In this document: piece after piece, positions 32,844 to 43,500 of the stretch
Layout of the letters: each line of letters begins with the position of its first letter
Position numbering within the stretch: the first letter of the stretch is position 1
DNA from: Lichina pygmaea
Lineage: Eukaryota; Ascomycota; Lichinomycetes; Lichinales; Lichinaceae
DNA length: 64,000 bases
Assembly (NCBI GenBank): GCA_963422465.1
Contig: OY730173.1
Span: 2,232,001-2,296,000, forward strand
Direction: 5' to 3'
The notes under the pieces: model-generated
Database searches by the model: none
What the model was told of the DNA's origin: nothing
What the model saw: only the letters and a program-made list of their open reading frames with translations
Position numbers and translations under genes: made by a program

Positions 32844-34554
32844 TCACTCGTCAGACGACGATGTGAAAGAGATAGGGCGATATCTACGCTTAGAATTAAA
32901 CCATCGTGAAATAGAGTTGGGCCGTCGACGAGAGCGAGGTGGGTAACGAGGGGGGCGTGGAGAACGAGAGGGGGCTGGGGAGATAACTCCAGATTCATCA
33001 TCGGCACCTGCCCCGATAGGCGCTCGCCCGTTAGTACGATGGCTGTGTCCAGTCCCAGGTGTTATCCGATAAGGCACTCGGTCAGTACCATCATCAGGTC
33101 TAATGGAAGCATCAACGTGCTGTATCGGACGAGGCGGTCGCCTGTTAGTACGAGGATCGTCTTCAATCCCATCATCGACATGTACCCGATCAAGCCAGTC
33201 ATGTATGGAACGACCAAAGTCATCGTCTTCGATCGACGAAGAACGAAGAGGACGCCCAGCACCACTAGTAGCACCAGCAGGTGAAACAGGACAAGGATAC
33301 TTAGGACCACTGGTAGAAGGAGCAGGTGAAACAGGAACATCCCCGGGACGACTAGTGGAATCAGCAGGAGAGACAGGAGGAGGACGCCCAGCACAACCAG
33401 TAGAACCAGCAGGTGCGCTATCCTCAACCAAGTCTCGGATGATCCCTGAGTCGCTTGTAGCCGATCTCGTCAGAAGCTGAGAATTTGCACATATCCATGT
33501 GGTCAGCTGGGATCCACAGCAGTGTCTCGTTCTTAAGCCCAAGAGTGGCAGAGGCGCCATCAACGATCTTTCATATTGTTAGTGACGTCATTTTCAAGCA
33601 GTATCGCCAGTTCTGACCTTTCCGATCATGGAAACCTCATGTTCCTCCAAGGCAGAACAGATTGCTAGGCGATCGACGATACCAGCAAACGTGTCTTGCA
33701 AGCCTTCCAAGACTTCTGAGCCATGCGAAAGCGCCTCAACAATTTGACTGTTGTGGTCCTTTGCGATGACTTTGGCCAGGTTGGTAGCGATGGACGCCCA
33801 GGATGTTTGGTAGCTACCGCGATGAGGAGTCCCAATGAAGACAACCCCAAACACAGCTTTGTACAAAGCCGCGATACGTCGAGAGCGACTGGTAACATCG
33901 TACTCATGTGCTTTGCATATTGCCTGATTCCGTAAGCTTTTCCAGAAGACGAAATCTTTGAAGATGAACCACAGGAGAAAGGCAGACCTGTTTGATCACA
34001 AGACCTCCGAGGCTATGGCCGACAAATATTATTGGTCGAGCCCTCTGCTCCTGTGAGTAGATGACAAAGTATGATTACGATCGCAACTCAGCTGACCTCT
34101 TCAGGTTTCCGCCTCTCGTACTGGATGTCCTGCAACAGGCTCAATGCAAGGCTGAATATGCTGCCCTGGCTGGTCTGGTTGAAGAACTTCATGATGTCGG
34201 CATCGAAGCCCCACTGGTCCGAGCTCGAGTCAGCTTGACTCCACATCCGTTGGAGAGGCAAGGAATCACACCGATATTATACGGGCATCTTCGATATCGG
34301 CTGGGAGCAAGTCGCCTGGCCAAACAACACCGTCTTTGGTCCATGTCCCCGTTCGATGACCCCGCAGACCGTGGACAAATACGATGCTTGGCAGGGTGAA
34401 TATTCATATTCATATTGATTGGCTTGAAGATGAAAACCTACTCGGCTGTGATGGGAGGTGTTCCACTCGAAAGCGTCACCTCAACAACAATATTAGCCAC
34501 AAATCTGCCAACAGCATCTAGCGGGGGCCGACTTACCGGGCCTATGTCTGACAT
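32844..34554 (-). CDS. SesB-like alpha/beta hydrolase with proline/serine repeat tail
   Basis: Serine hydrolase of the lipase-like family often found as the N-terminal effector of fungal NOD-like receptors (SesB type). Six exons (34442-34554, 34272-34386, 34213-34097, 34050-33988, 33923-33618, 33566-32844, read leftwards) close in phase to 478 aa. Seen: IVFVHGLRGH (oxyanion region), GTWTKDGVVWPGDLLP, the nucleophile elbow GHSLGG in PIIFVGHSLGGLVIKQ, VVFIGTPHRGS, SATLGLKNET, and IPADHMDMCKFS with the likely catalytic His. After residue ~285 there is no NACHT or NB-ARC domain but a Pro/Ser/Arg-rich tail. The tail contains three ~15-residue repeats around PVSPA and ends in a basic segment. Exon 1 overlaps one unit of a 167-bp tandem duplication. 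Substrate unknown; an immune/incompatibility role is inference from the family. Confidence 0.82.
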
Positions 34555-34800
34555 TTGATGCGGAGGAAGGCCACTGACTTGAGATTCCGTACGAGCAGTT
34601 GTTGATAGCGCTGCTATCAACCGATGATCTAGATCGAAAGTGTCACCTCGACAGCGCGATGAGCCACGAATCTGGCAGCCGCATTAGGCGGGAGCGGCGT
34701 ACTTCGAAAGACCCCACTTGATGCGCCAAAGGGTCAATGACTTGAGATACGGGCCGTACGAGCAAATAACGGCACCTCTGCTATCGATTCGAAGATCTAG
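34467..34800. repeat. Diverged 167-bp tandem duplication over the hydrolase start exon
   Basis: Two direct units, 34467-34633 and 34634-34800, each starting TCGAAAG(C/T)GTCACCTC and ending GATCTAG, clearly alignable but with many substitutions and small indels. The left unit contains the ATG and most of exon 1 of the SesB-like gene. The right (upstream) unit keeps a related peptide (ARFVAHRAVEVTLS versus GRFVANIVVEVTLS) in a broken frame. Confidence 0.8.
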
Positions 34801-35266
34801 ATCAAGTTGGGAAGAGATATGATGTGACAGAGGTAATGTGAACACCAATTCTTGGTCTCTTCAATCAAGCCATGCGCCCGCCATTCAGCTCAACAGCGCG
34901 CTACGCTTGATTGATAAGGCATAGCGCCATGTTGACGGGACACGCACGTACGTGTATACAGAGTACATATAGCCTCACCCAAATTGGGAACCGTTGCATG
35001 TTTCATGTATCCACAGCCTTGTCCTGATGATAAGCGGCCTGCCCAAATAGCTCCGGAGACCGTCTCTCGCTGGGCCGATGCTCCGGCATCACGACAATAT
35101 GCTTCTTACTAGGGCCATCCTTCTCGTCCTACACACTCACATTTGTTGATTGCTATCCTTCATCACATGATGAAGAGTGATTTCTTTCATTGCTCATCCA
35201 GAGAAATACGGCCTAAAACATGTGGCCCTAGATTTCGAAGGACGGAGTCTTATCTAAGACGATTCT
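34801..35266. other. Spacer upstream of the hydrolase gene
   Basis: 466 bp with no recognised gene. It includes GTAC-rich palindromic runs near 34945-34970. Ends at the left copy of the SINE target duplication. Confidence 0.4.
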
Positions 35267-35456
35267 ATCTGGATGGGCTGGGGGCGGCATGGTGTAGCGG
35301 GAAGCTGGTGAGAGTTTCCCACTACGTGGCACCCATGACCCGGAACTAGTGGTGTCGGGCCTGGAGAACCTGACTAAACTAGTCGTCAGTTCGAATCTGA
35401 CGCACCCCACATTCTGCCACAAAAACCCCCGAGATTCATAGAACTTGTCTAAGATG

Positions 35457-38400
35457 TTGATTGATTGATTGAATTCCTACGCCGTTCTAGCGCTAGTGTA
35501 TCTAGGCTATGCCGGGTCAGCTATAGAATTAGGCTAGGAAAACTCCAAAGAGTGAAAAACCTCTCCCTGCAGCACCTAAGGCAGTGCTATTCTATCGAGT
35601 AATCTGTGGAACATGGGGGGTGACTGGCTAGTAGCCAGTCTCCAGCTGCTCCTGAGCCCAGGAGAACTGGGGAAGGACACCGTGGCGTAGGATCCATGAG
35701 GTGAGGGCGGCGGCGGGCCGCGGGCGCGATATCATCACCTGATAGTCAGTAGTAGCAGCCGCAGTGTATAAGCTGCGGCGTACTCGCTGCAGCCGTGGGC
35801 AGTCTAGGATGACGTGCTTGGCTGTCTCCCACTGTGCCCCACAGCTGCAGGCAGGCATCGGAAAGCCAGGGACTTGACACTTGCAAAGAAAGGCAGCTAG
35901 CCTGACCTTACCTGTACGTATCTGCGTGAATACTGCTCTGCGCTTTGGAGAGGCCGGCTCGAAGCCGGAGAGTCGCCCGGTATGGCATCTTACCTGGCTT
36001 CCAATTATCATCACCTCCAGGGTCTGGGTTGAGCAGTTGCACTTGCGGTTGGGGCCCCCTGTGGAACTTGTGCCATTGTTCCCAGCACCACTGTTCCGCC
36101 AGCAGACAGGCTTGCCAAACTGTCCGTGAGGGAGTGCCCGGGGGTGGGGTGGCTGCGGGGTGGCTGTCAGCCCACAGGGGCAGGCCGATGCAGCCCTTGG
36201 TGGACTCCAGTGCCCGCTGGGGCCAGATGATTGATTTGGCCCAGTGGTGTCACGCTTGACCAGGTGAGATGTAGGCTTGACGGTGTTGGCCCGGGCACTG
36301 GGCAAGTTGGCGCTTGAGTCGCTCACAGGCCTCCTGGATCTCTGCCTGGACTCCGGAGGCTTCCATCCGGGTGTGTGCCTGCAGTTGTAGCTGTGCCATG
36401 TGAGCCCGGAGTGGTGGGACTGCCACCTCACTCTCCAGTTGTTTCTGGCTGGTAGCCCTGAAGCCACCAGTGACTGATTGAAGGCAGTGTTGTTGCTGTC
36501 ATTCCAGGGCATCGCCAATCCAGTGTCAGTGCGCTGGCCTCAGGAGGCTGTCCAACAGGGTCCACACCATCACTCTGTAGGTGATAACCGGGCACACCAC
36601 TGTGTTGTAGACCAGCCTTGCTTTGTCAAAGGTGGCTCCCCAGGTGGACCCCGTGATGGTGGAGAGGGCTCAGCTCTGCTGAGTCACCTGTTCCACTATG
36701 TGTTTCACGTGAGGTCCCCAGCAGAGCTTCAAGTCCAGCGAAATGCCAAGTATGCAGAGGGTCAGCTGTGGGGCCTTGGTGATGCCCTCCAGGCTGACTC
36801 CCACAGCCATGTTAAACCTCTTTGGTGATCAAGTCAGGTGCATCAGTTTGTACTTGTGTGGGGTGAAGGAGGCTCTGTGGTGGTGGGCCCAGGTGATGCA
36901 GCTGTGGTGTACGTGCTCAAGGACCTGGCAGTTGCTCTCTGTGCTGCTGCCAATGACTAGAATGTTAACATCATCCACAAAGCTGATGGCTGACACCTTT
37001 CCAGTTCCTCGGGTGCAGAAATCCACCAGGTCTTTATTGAAGAAAAGGAACAGGATTGGTGAGACTGGGGACCCCTGCAGTATGCTGGTGGCCACCTGGT
37101 GGGTGTCACTTTGCCATCAGCCCAGGACCAGCAAGGTTCTGCGATCTGCCAAGAAGCTGGCTGTCCACTTGAGGAGTGCTGTCAGTACACAGTCTCACCA
37201 GAGGATGTGCAGTAGCTGTTGGTGTGATATGTTGGGGAAGGCTGTGGCCATGTCCAGGCTGAGCAGTGTGGCCACCTTGTCACAGCCTTGACCCCACACT
37301 GTGTGGATCTGTTCTGTCAGCAGCTCCAGGGCTGTGGTGGTGTTGTGTTGCCTGCGGCACCTGTGTTGCACCTGGGGGAGCAGGTTGTAGTGTTCAGCAA
37401 TGTAGCGGATCCTCCAAGTGATGATGGCTTCCAGTGCTTTCCCAAGGGTGTTGAGGAGGGTGATTGGGCGCCAGGCCTTCAGCTCTTTGTAGTCTGGTTT
37501 GGCTGGCTTGCCCACAGTTGAGCTATGCTGAGGCATAGCGCAGAGTCGCCATCCCTTGCAGGGTCTCTGCCACACTTCCCCGCAGTCCTGAGGTCTTTTG
37601 CACTCCGCTGTGTACGCTCACCCCTAGGTCCTGCTTTGGAGCGCTGGGTTGCCAGCCCGGAGCCCACACTCCAACTGCAGTTTGCTCCTTGAGCCTGTCA
37701 TTTGCAGCCTGAGCCTGCACTCTGTACAGACTGGCATGCGCTTCCATCCTCTCAGGCCATATAGACAGTCTTGTAGTAGGCCCAGACCCTACTGCTGTCA
37801 CTGCCATTATATGCCGCACCCCGCAGCTCTCACTGTTTCATGTTACCTCTGTAGATCTCTCGTACAGAGGCCGACCATGCCTCGCAGGCTCTACAGACCC
37901 TGCAGGTCATGCCAGCACCTGCAGGACCGCCTTTCCAGCCCACTAACCAAGTAGGGAGGAGTCTCCGTCTGCCTGCTGTCGCCTGTGGGGCCCCGGTTGT
38001 ACGTGGTGGCCCACTGGAGAACCTCCAGTGCCCTGGCCCCGGTCTGTAGGTGGCCCGAAGAGAATCTGTGGCAAGACCTTAGGCAAAACCATCAAGCCAG
38101 CACTTTGACTATCACACAGCCCTTAGGTACTGGAGTGGCGGAAATCCTTCATGCCACCTGCTCGCCTTCTTTAACACGTAGTCCCTGTTCGATTAACAAC
38201 ACCGTGGTACAGACATCACTCCCCCCCTAGAAGATCCTCAATGTATTAGCTGCCTGGAGACTCTGCTAGGAGGGGGTGTGCAATGAAAACTCCTCTTGTC
38301 TACTCCAGAGGTGCCCTGTCGGGTGTCTAGACTTCACATCCACCAGTTGCAAGGCTGGCTTCAGGCTGTAGCGTACACAGTAGACATCCGTCAGGTGGTT

Positions 38401-38632
38401 TTCGTAACCAGTTTGGTCAAAGTCCTCTGTTCTGCTGATGTCGCTTCACGGGGGTGTCCAGGGTGCCTGCGCGACACCTCCGGTGGCCCGTTGCTCCACG
38501 GGCACCAGCAGCTCGACCGGTGACTCAATTAGCTCTCGGTGCAGCGACTACAAGCAGCTTGGGAGACTGCCTGCCATCGCTGCCCCGAGGTTCCCAGCCT
38601 GCACCGCGTGGAGGTTTGAGTCGTCGCAGGCC
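35457..38632 (-). mobile_element. LINE C: chimeric non-LTR element with reverse transcriptase, inside the SINE
   Basis: Minus-strand retroelement flanked by CTTGTCTAAGATG (35444-35456 and 38632-38644), a 13-14 bp target duplication. It starts with the shared leader (38632-37512) and joins at AGCTCAACTGTGG to a LINE ORF2 from reverse transcriptase motif 1 onward (KAWRPITLLNTLGKALE). It keeps motif A (LLSLDMATAF), motif B (QGSPVSPILF, about 37060) and motif C (FVDD, about 36980) in short pieces. A terminal zinc knuckle follows (CSCGAQWETAKHVILDC, about 35815-35865), then a 3' UTR ending in a TCAA repeat (TTGATTGATTGA on the plus strand, 35458-35475). The endonuclease and ORF1 are absent and the frame is interrupted in several places. 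Same LINE family as LINE A, longer 3' part. Confidence 0.85.
37512..38632 (-). repeat. Shared 1.1-kb leader module, copy C
   Basis: 1121-bp copy of the leader found at 10080-11233 and 19692-20815, with identical borders. Its 5' end abuts the target duplication, so it is the true 5' end of the inserted element, not a neighbour. Confidence 0.8.
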
Positions 38633-38914
38633 TTGTCTAAGATGTACTCCTCGCAAGATGTATGAAAAACCCTCAAGAAATAGCTCACCCAATATCTGTC
38701 AAGATCCACAAAACCCTCATTACTGTGGTTTTCCTATTTCCCTACGGGGTTTGGGGTTTTCCCACAGTACGTACACTACAAACCACGGGGTTTACGGTAA
38801 ATGCGTGAGGTCCCCAAGTCAAGTCTACCAGAGACAAAAATCCTTCAAGAAGTTCTGCATGGCTTAACAGCTGAATCAGTGTAAGAATCAAATCAAAAAA
38901 ATCTGGATGGGCTG

Positions 38915-40515
38915 ATATATGCAAAGCCAGCAGGCGCATGGGCAACAGCATTTTGTGCTGGCTGATCATGCCAAGTCATATCTGGTCTTGGCCGATACTA
39001 CTATATCCTGGAAAACTGCCAGAAGGTTGAGCTAGACTTACTACAGAATGACGTGACAGCGTCACGATCACTGCTTCCTGCAACAATCTTGAAAATCACG
39101 CTACCAGAACCTTTCATAGAGTGAATCTCTCATCTTACTGGGACCTGGTATGCCAATGAACAGACACTCATGGAGCTTGGCATATCTCATACATCAAATT
39201 AAGGTGAGGAGGTGGTGGTGACACACAGACAGTACCAAGATGGTAAAAAATCATGATGTACTACTTAGTAGCAACACCGAGCTACCTCGTGGTACGTAGT
39301 AGACAACATAATCAGACACGATCATAGTAGTGTAGAGTACTGTAGTACAGGAGGGGCTAAAGAAGTAAGATAGGGCAGAACAAGTATGTTATGCATCAGC
39401 ACCGTTGGCGGCTTCGGCATGCCGACTTCTTTCTGGCTAGGTTGGAGGCATGCGATAGTTAAGCATGAGTTACGTCCCACTCACCCTACAAGCTGCCAGG
39501 CACTCTATTACAGTAGAGCTGAGATATCACGAGCAGCTAGCTTCCGCAGCTAGGAATTTGCGAGAGGGCCGGTTAGCTCCCGATAGGAGCTAGGTGGGCG
39601 CTAGATCGCTGAGGATATACTGCAAGACAGGAGGACAATCCCCTTCCTACAGCTATTGGTGACTTTGTCCGGGATGATCGAGTAGATTTTAAGTGACTGT
39701 GTGTATGTGTGTGTGTGAGCCCATGCCATAGTGATCGTAGGGAGCTTGTTATAGCTACCCTATGTAAAGTATGTGTCTTGGTCTTTTTGCGCGTGGTGGC
39801 CCTGAGTTGAGGTCACTTCTTGGAGCTCGCCTAAGCTCCCGACAGACCCCATCCTAGGGCAAGTTTTTTTGCCTAGAGTGGTTTTGTCGCCTTCGGTGCC
39901 AAGAAAGTGAATCTTGGCAAAGAGCACGAGTGAATGGACTAGTTTTATCATTACAGTAGGTCCTCAAAGGTACTGGATTGATGCTGCCACAAGCACCAAC
40001 CATGACTGGCGTTGATACTGCTATCAACTCCATGACCATCGCCGATGCTGCCAACGCCATAAGCCATGCTGCCGCCACCATCACCATCGCCACCCTTGGC
40101 GGAAACCGCCCATCTCTATCGCTTATCCCTACCGCCCACCTTGACCGCCCGCCTTTACCAGGGCCGTCACAAGTGCCGGAGCTTAATCCTCAGGTTTAGG
40201 CTCATGTCAAGGTCCGAGTCTAGGTCCAAGTGGAGGTACAAGTCATGATTCAAGTCGAGGTTCAGGTCGAGCTTATGACCCCGCCCTGCCCGCCGAGCCG
40301 AAAGATGCTGACGACTTCGTCGAAGATGGTGAAGATGAGATGTCTCCTGTTATGGATAATTAGCTTGGTAGCTCTCTCTCATTCTTTTTCTCCTTCTTTC
40401 TCTCATTTATGTGCACCAGAATGATGTGATTGTTTGTGATTGTGTGTGGCTGTGTGTGGTGAATCAGGGACTTTGTAAGATGAATTGCTCCGAGATGACA
40501 AGCAGAAATACAAGC
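38915..40515. other. Unassigned region, possible degraded retroelement
   Basis: About 1.6 kb without a recognised gene. From ~39470 there is a self-complementary, TAGCT-rich stretch (GAGCAGCTAGC, TTAGCTCCCGATAGGAGC), a GT repeat (about 39700-39718), and after ~39980 a short Ala/Thr/Pro-rich open frame. The last is reminiscent of a retroelement gag leader, but I see no LTR pair or pol remnant. Left unclassified. Confidence 0.35.
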
Positions 40516-43500
40516 TTAGACAAGAGTTCGAGGATGGCAGGAAAGGGCATAAGGATATGAAAAAAAAGGTGGAAACGCGGAATCACTCGCATACGAGGAT
40601 ACATACGTTAGTATCGGATTGTTCAACGTTGCAAAGATCTTCCGGGCCGCCGCTTGCGCGTTCGACTTTCCGACGACGCTGCCCGCGACCTCCGGCAGCA
40701 AGGCGGCGAGCACGAGCTTCGCGTCGGTCCTCGTCCTGGCGCGTTCCGAGGGGGTGCGGACCGGTCTGGGCGTGCGTCGAAGCTTGCCGTCAGGCCAGAC
40801 GGCTTCGCGCAGGAAGTCGATGTACCGCATGAGCATGGCCTCGTCGGCGAGCGCGCGCGCGTTGTCGCGCACTTTGCGCTCGATGGTGCCGCCCAGCAGT
40901 TGGTGCAGGATGACGACGACGGCCCGGCCCCGCAGCCAGTTGTTCTCCTTGTTGAGCTCGAACACCTCCAGGAAGACGTCGCAGATGGGCTTCACAAACG
41001 GCTCGAGCTCCCTGTTGCTCTCGTAGGCGCGCAGCTCCGCCTCGGCTTCGGCCGTCGTGAGCGGGTCTTGTGCGGCGTTTGACGAAACGCCCGCCGACGG
41101 CGCCACCTGCAGCTGCTGCGCCGCGGCCGCGAACAGGCTCTGCCCCGCAACAGACAGCTGGTCGAGGACGGGGATGTTGCCGATGACGTCGTCCATGCCC
41201 GACGTGAACGAGTCGTAGAAGCGCGACATCAGATCACGCGGCTCCTGCGAGAGCGACGATGCTGACGACGACATGTCTGGCCCGGTAATTGCTCGTTGGG
41301 ACAGAAATGCGCGGAGTTCGCGGCTGCGGCAGACATCCGGGAGCCGAAGCAGCTCCTGCCCACATAATCAGCCAGTGCACAAAGACTGTCGACGGCTGGG
41401 GCCCCAAAAGTCGACCCACTTGGAGATATTTCTCTAGAGCCATCCGACGCTTGTCGAGAAAGTCTTGTTGCAGCTTCAACATCATGCGGCGCCTCGGAAA
41501 ATCCAACTGTCGTACAGAAGGGTATTGTGCTCGGAGACGTCGATTGAGTTCGTGAAATTGGCTGTATCTGCGTGCGACGGCCCAGGTCGCCGCCAACATC
41601 TGCTCGCCAGCGTGTCTACTCACCTCAACCAGATCTAGCAATCATGAGCGAACGTGGCTCCGACGACAAAAACCCCGAAAACTGCTTACAGACGCCGTAC
41701 TCGTGTCCGTCTTCCTCGGTGCCGACCATCACCGACTTGATCCTGATCGTAGCCCTCCCGTAGAGCTTGTTGTCTCGCCGCTGCAACATGTACTGCTGTC
41801 GCTGTAGCTCCTTCCTGCGCATCTCCGTCTGCAGGCTTGCCTTGGACTTGCGGAGAATTCTCAGTTCAGCCGCGGTGTTGGTCAGCTCTGCTTTCATCGT
41901 GAGAGAGTCGACCACGCCTTCCTGTGCGGACAGCTTCTCGATATCGGAATCGAGAGCGACTATGGCTTCGTCTAGACCCAGGTCACCCGGCACGGCTTCT
42001 TGGATTTTTAGCTCCTGTCCTTTCTCGTCGTCGTTCTCCTCGGGATCCTCGCGCTCGTCTTCAACGAACTTCGCTTCATCCGAGAAGAGATCGTCATCCA
42101 TGAAGACCCCTATCCTCGATGAGGTGTTCACCAGTCCCAGCGAAGCGATGCTGGGCTTCTCAGACGCCTTCTGGTCTCCAGCGCCGCGGTCATGTAAATC
42201 CAACAAGCTCTGCAGCGGATCACTTTCTTGCGAGGCCTTGGGGGTTGGAGTCGGAAGCTCTGGCCAGTCGATCCTGCTCCCATCTATGCTCTGTTTGTCC
42301 TCTACGATGTCGTTTAATGCCACTTCGAGTGCCTGCACGACTTTCACATCAGGCCCAGCTGGGACCATATCCAAGTCTCCCATGGTGTCAAGGCTCTGAA
42401 TGGAGTCCGATAACGGGTCTGCGCTATTTCTCTCGTCGACTTCGTCGAAAGCGGAGATGCCATCCAGTGAACGTCGCAAAGGCGAACCAGCCTCGATTGA
42501 CGGCGTAGACGATCTCAAGTCACTGTTTGAAGCAGCGGTCTTCCTCAACCGGTTTACTCGTGTGACGAATGCCGACGACGTGCGTACGATAGCCGACGGT
42601 CGGCGGTTCTGCGAGTCCTCGGATCTCCGGGTTGGGGAATGGGCCGAGGAGCCCATCCCATCCGACGCGTCGTCGGACGTCAAATACTTGAAGAAAAGGT
42701 CTGATTTTCCGAACTCGGGGAAATGCCGCTCCTGCATCCTTTCGAGAACGCAGATTTGAGCCTTGAGAATGGCTCTCCGGGCCTTGTAATGCTGAGCTGG
42801 AGTGGCATTGGGCCCCTGCGAGAAAAACAGCTGCACGGCATCGCGGATATCTTTCGGTAGATGAAGCTCGGGCTTGCACAGATAAGCCTGGTTTAGTTGT
42901 TCTAGGTCGTCCCGATCCGTATCGGTCCACGCAAGGACCCCAGTCTCGGAGCGGTCGTCGTCCGCAGGGGCATCCTCGAGGGGATTGCGCAGCCCTTCAA
43001 CGACGAGCCAAAACTGCACGGCGGTCATCTGTTGTCGCCGATCCATGAACTCCATAAAGTACGATAGGCCAGCCGGGTCTCTCAGCACGTCCAACAGCGT
43101 CGCGTGCTCTAGTCTTGAGCGCGGTAAGGCTTGTACGTTTCGAATCCGACTTCGCGATCTTTGTGACGGCTCTCCAGTCGATAACACCGCGATCCTCTGC
43201 TCGACGATCTCTTTTCCGACGTTCAGCCGGCGGATATAGACCGGATCCTGGACTTGGACCAGCATATCTCTCTTCAGCTGGCTGGCCACTTCGCTTCGAA
43301 AGCGTCGGGCGTCTGGCAGACTCTTACACGACCTGATGGCATGAACAAATCTCTCGAACCTGCGCTCGCTGTCTCCAGGGTGCAGCTTTGGGAAGGCAGC
43401 CGCACGCGCAGACTTGGGCGCGGGTGATGCATGCTGATCGAGCGCGGCTCGGAGCTTACGGACTGACTTGCGGTCTTGTAGCAGTGCTCGGCCCTGGCTT

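Larger units (their letters stand above)
35281..38900 (+). mobile_element. tRNA-derived SINE with LINE-like tail, split by LINE C
   Basis: Outer pieces 35281-35457 and 38646-38900 (about 430 bp together) are bracketed by the 14-bp repeat ATCTGGATGGGCTG (35267-35280 and 38901-38914). The head has RNA polymerase III promoter boxes: A box TGGTGTAGCGG (35290-35300) and B box GTTCGAATC (35389-35397). The B box lies in a perfect T-arm (GTCAG/CTGAC with a 7-base loop, 35385-35401) followed by GCACCCCA. The A-B spacing (~99 bp) and the poor acceptor stem rule out a working tRNA. The 3' end (about 38849-38890) matches the 3' end of LINE B and LINE D (AGAAGTTCTGCATGGCT...CAGTGTAAGAAT) and ends A-rich. 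This fits a SINE mobilised by that LINE family. LINE C later inserted into its middle. Confidence 0.8.

Noticed and set aside
35281-35402. A working tRNA gene with an intron
   Set aside because: A and B boxes and a perfect T-arm are present, but the acceptor stem pairs poorly, the box spacing is ~99 bp, and the sequence is bounded by a 14-bp target duplication; a SINE head explains it better.
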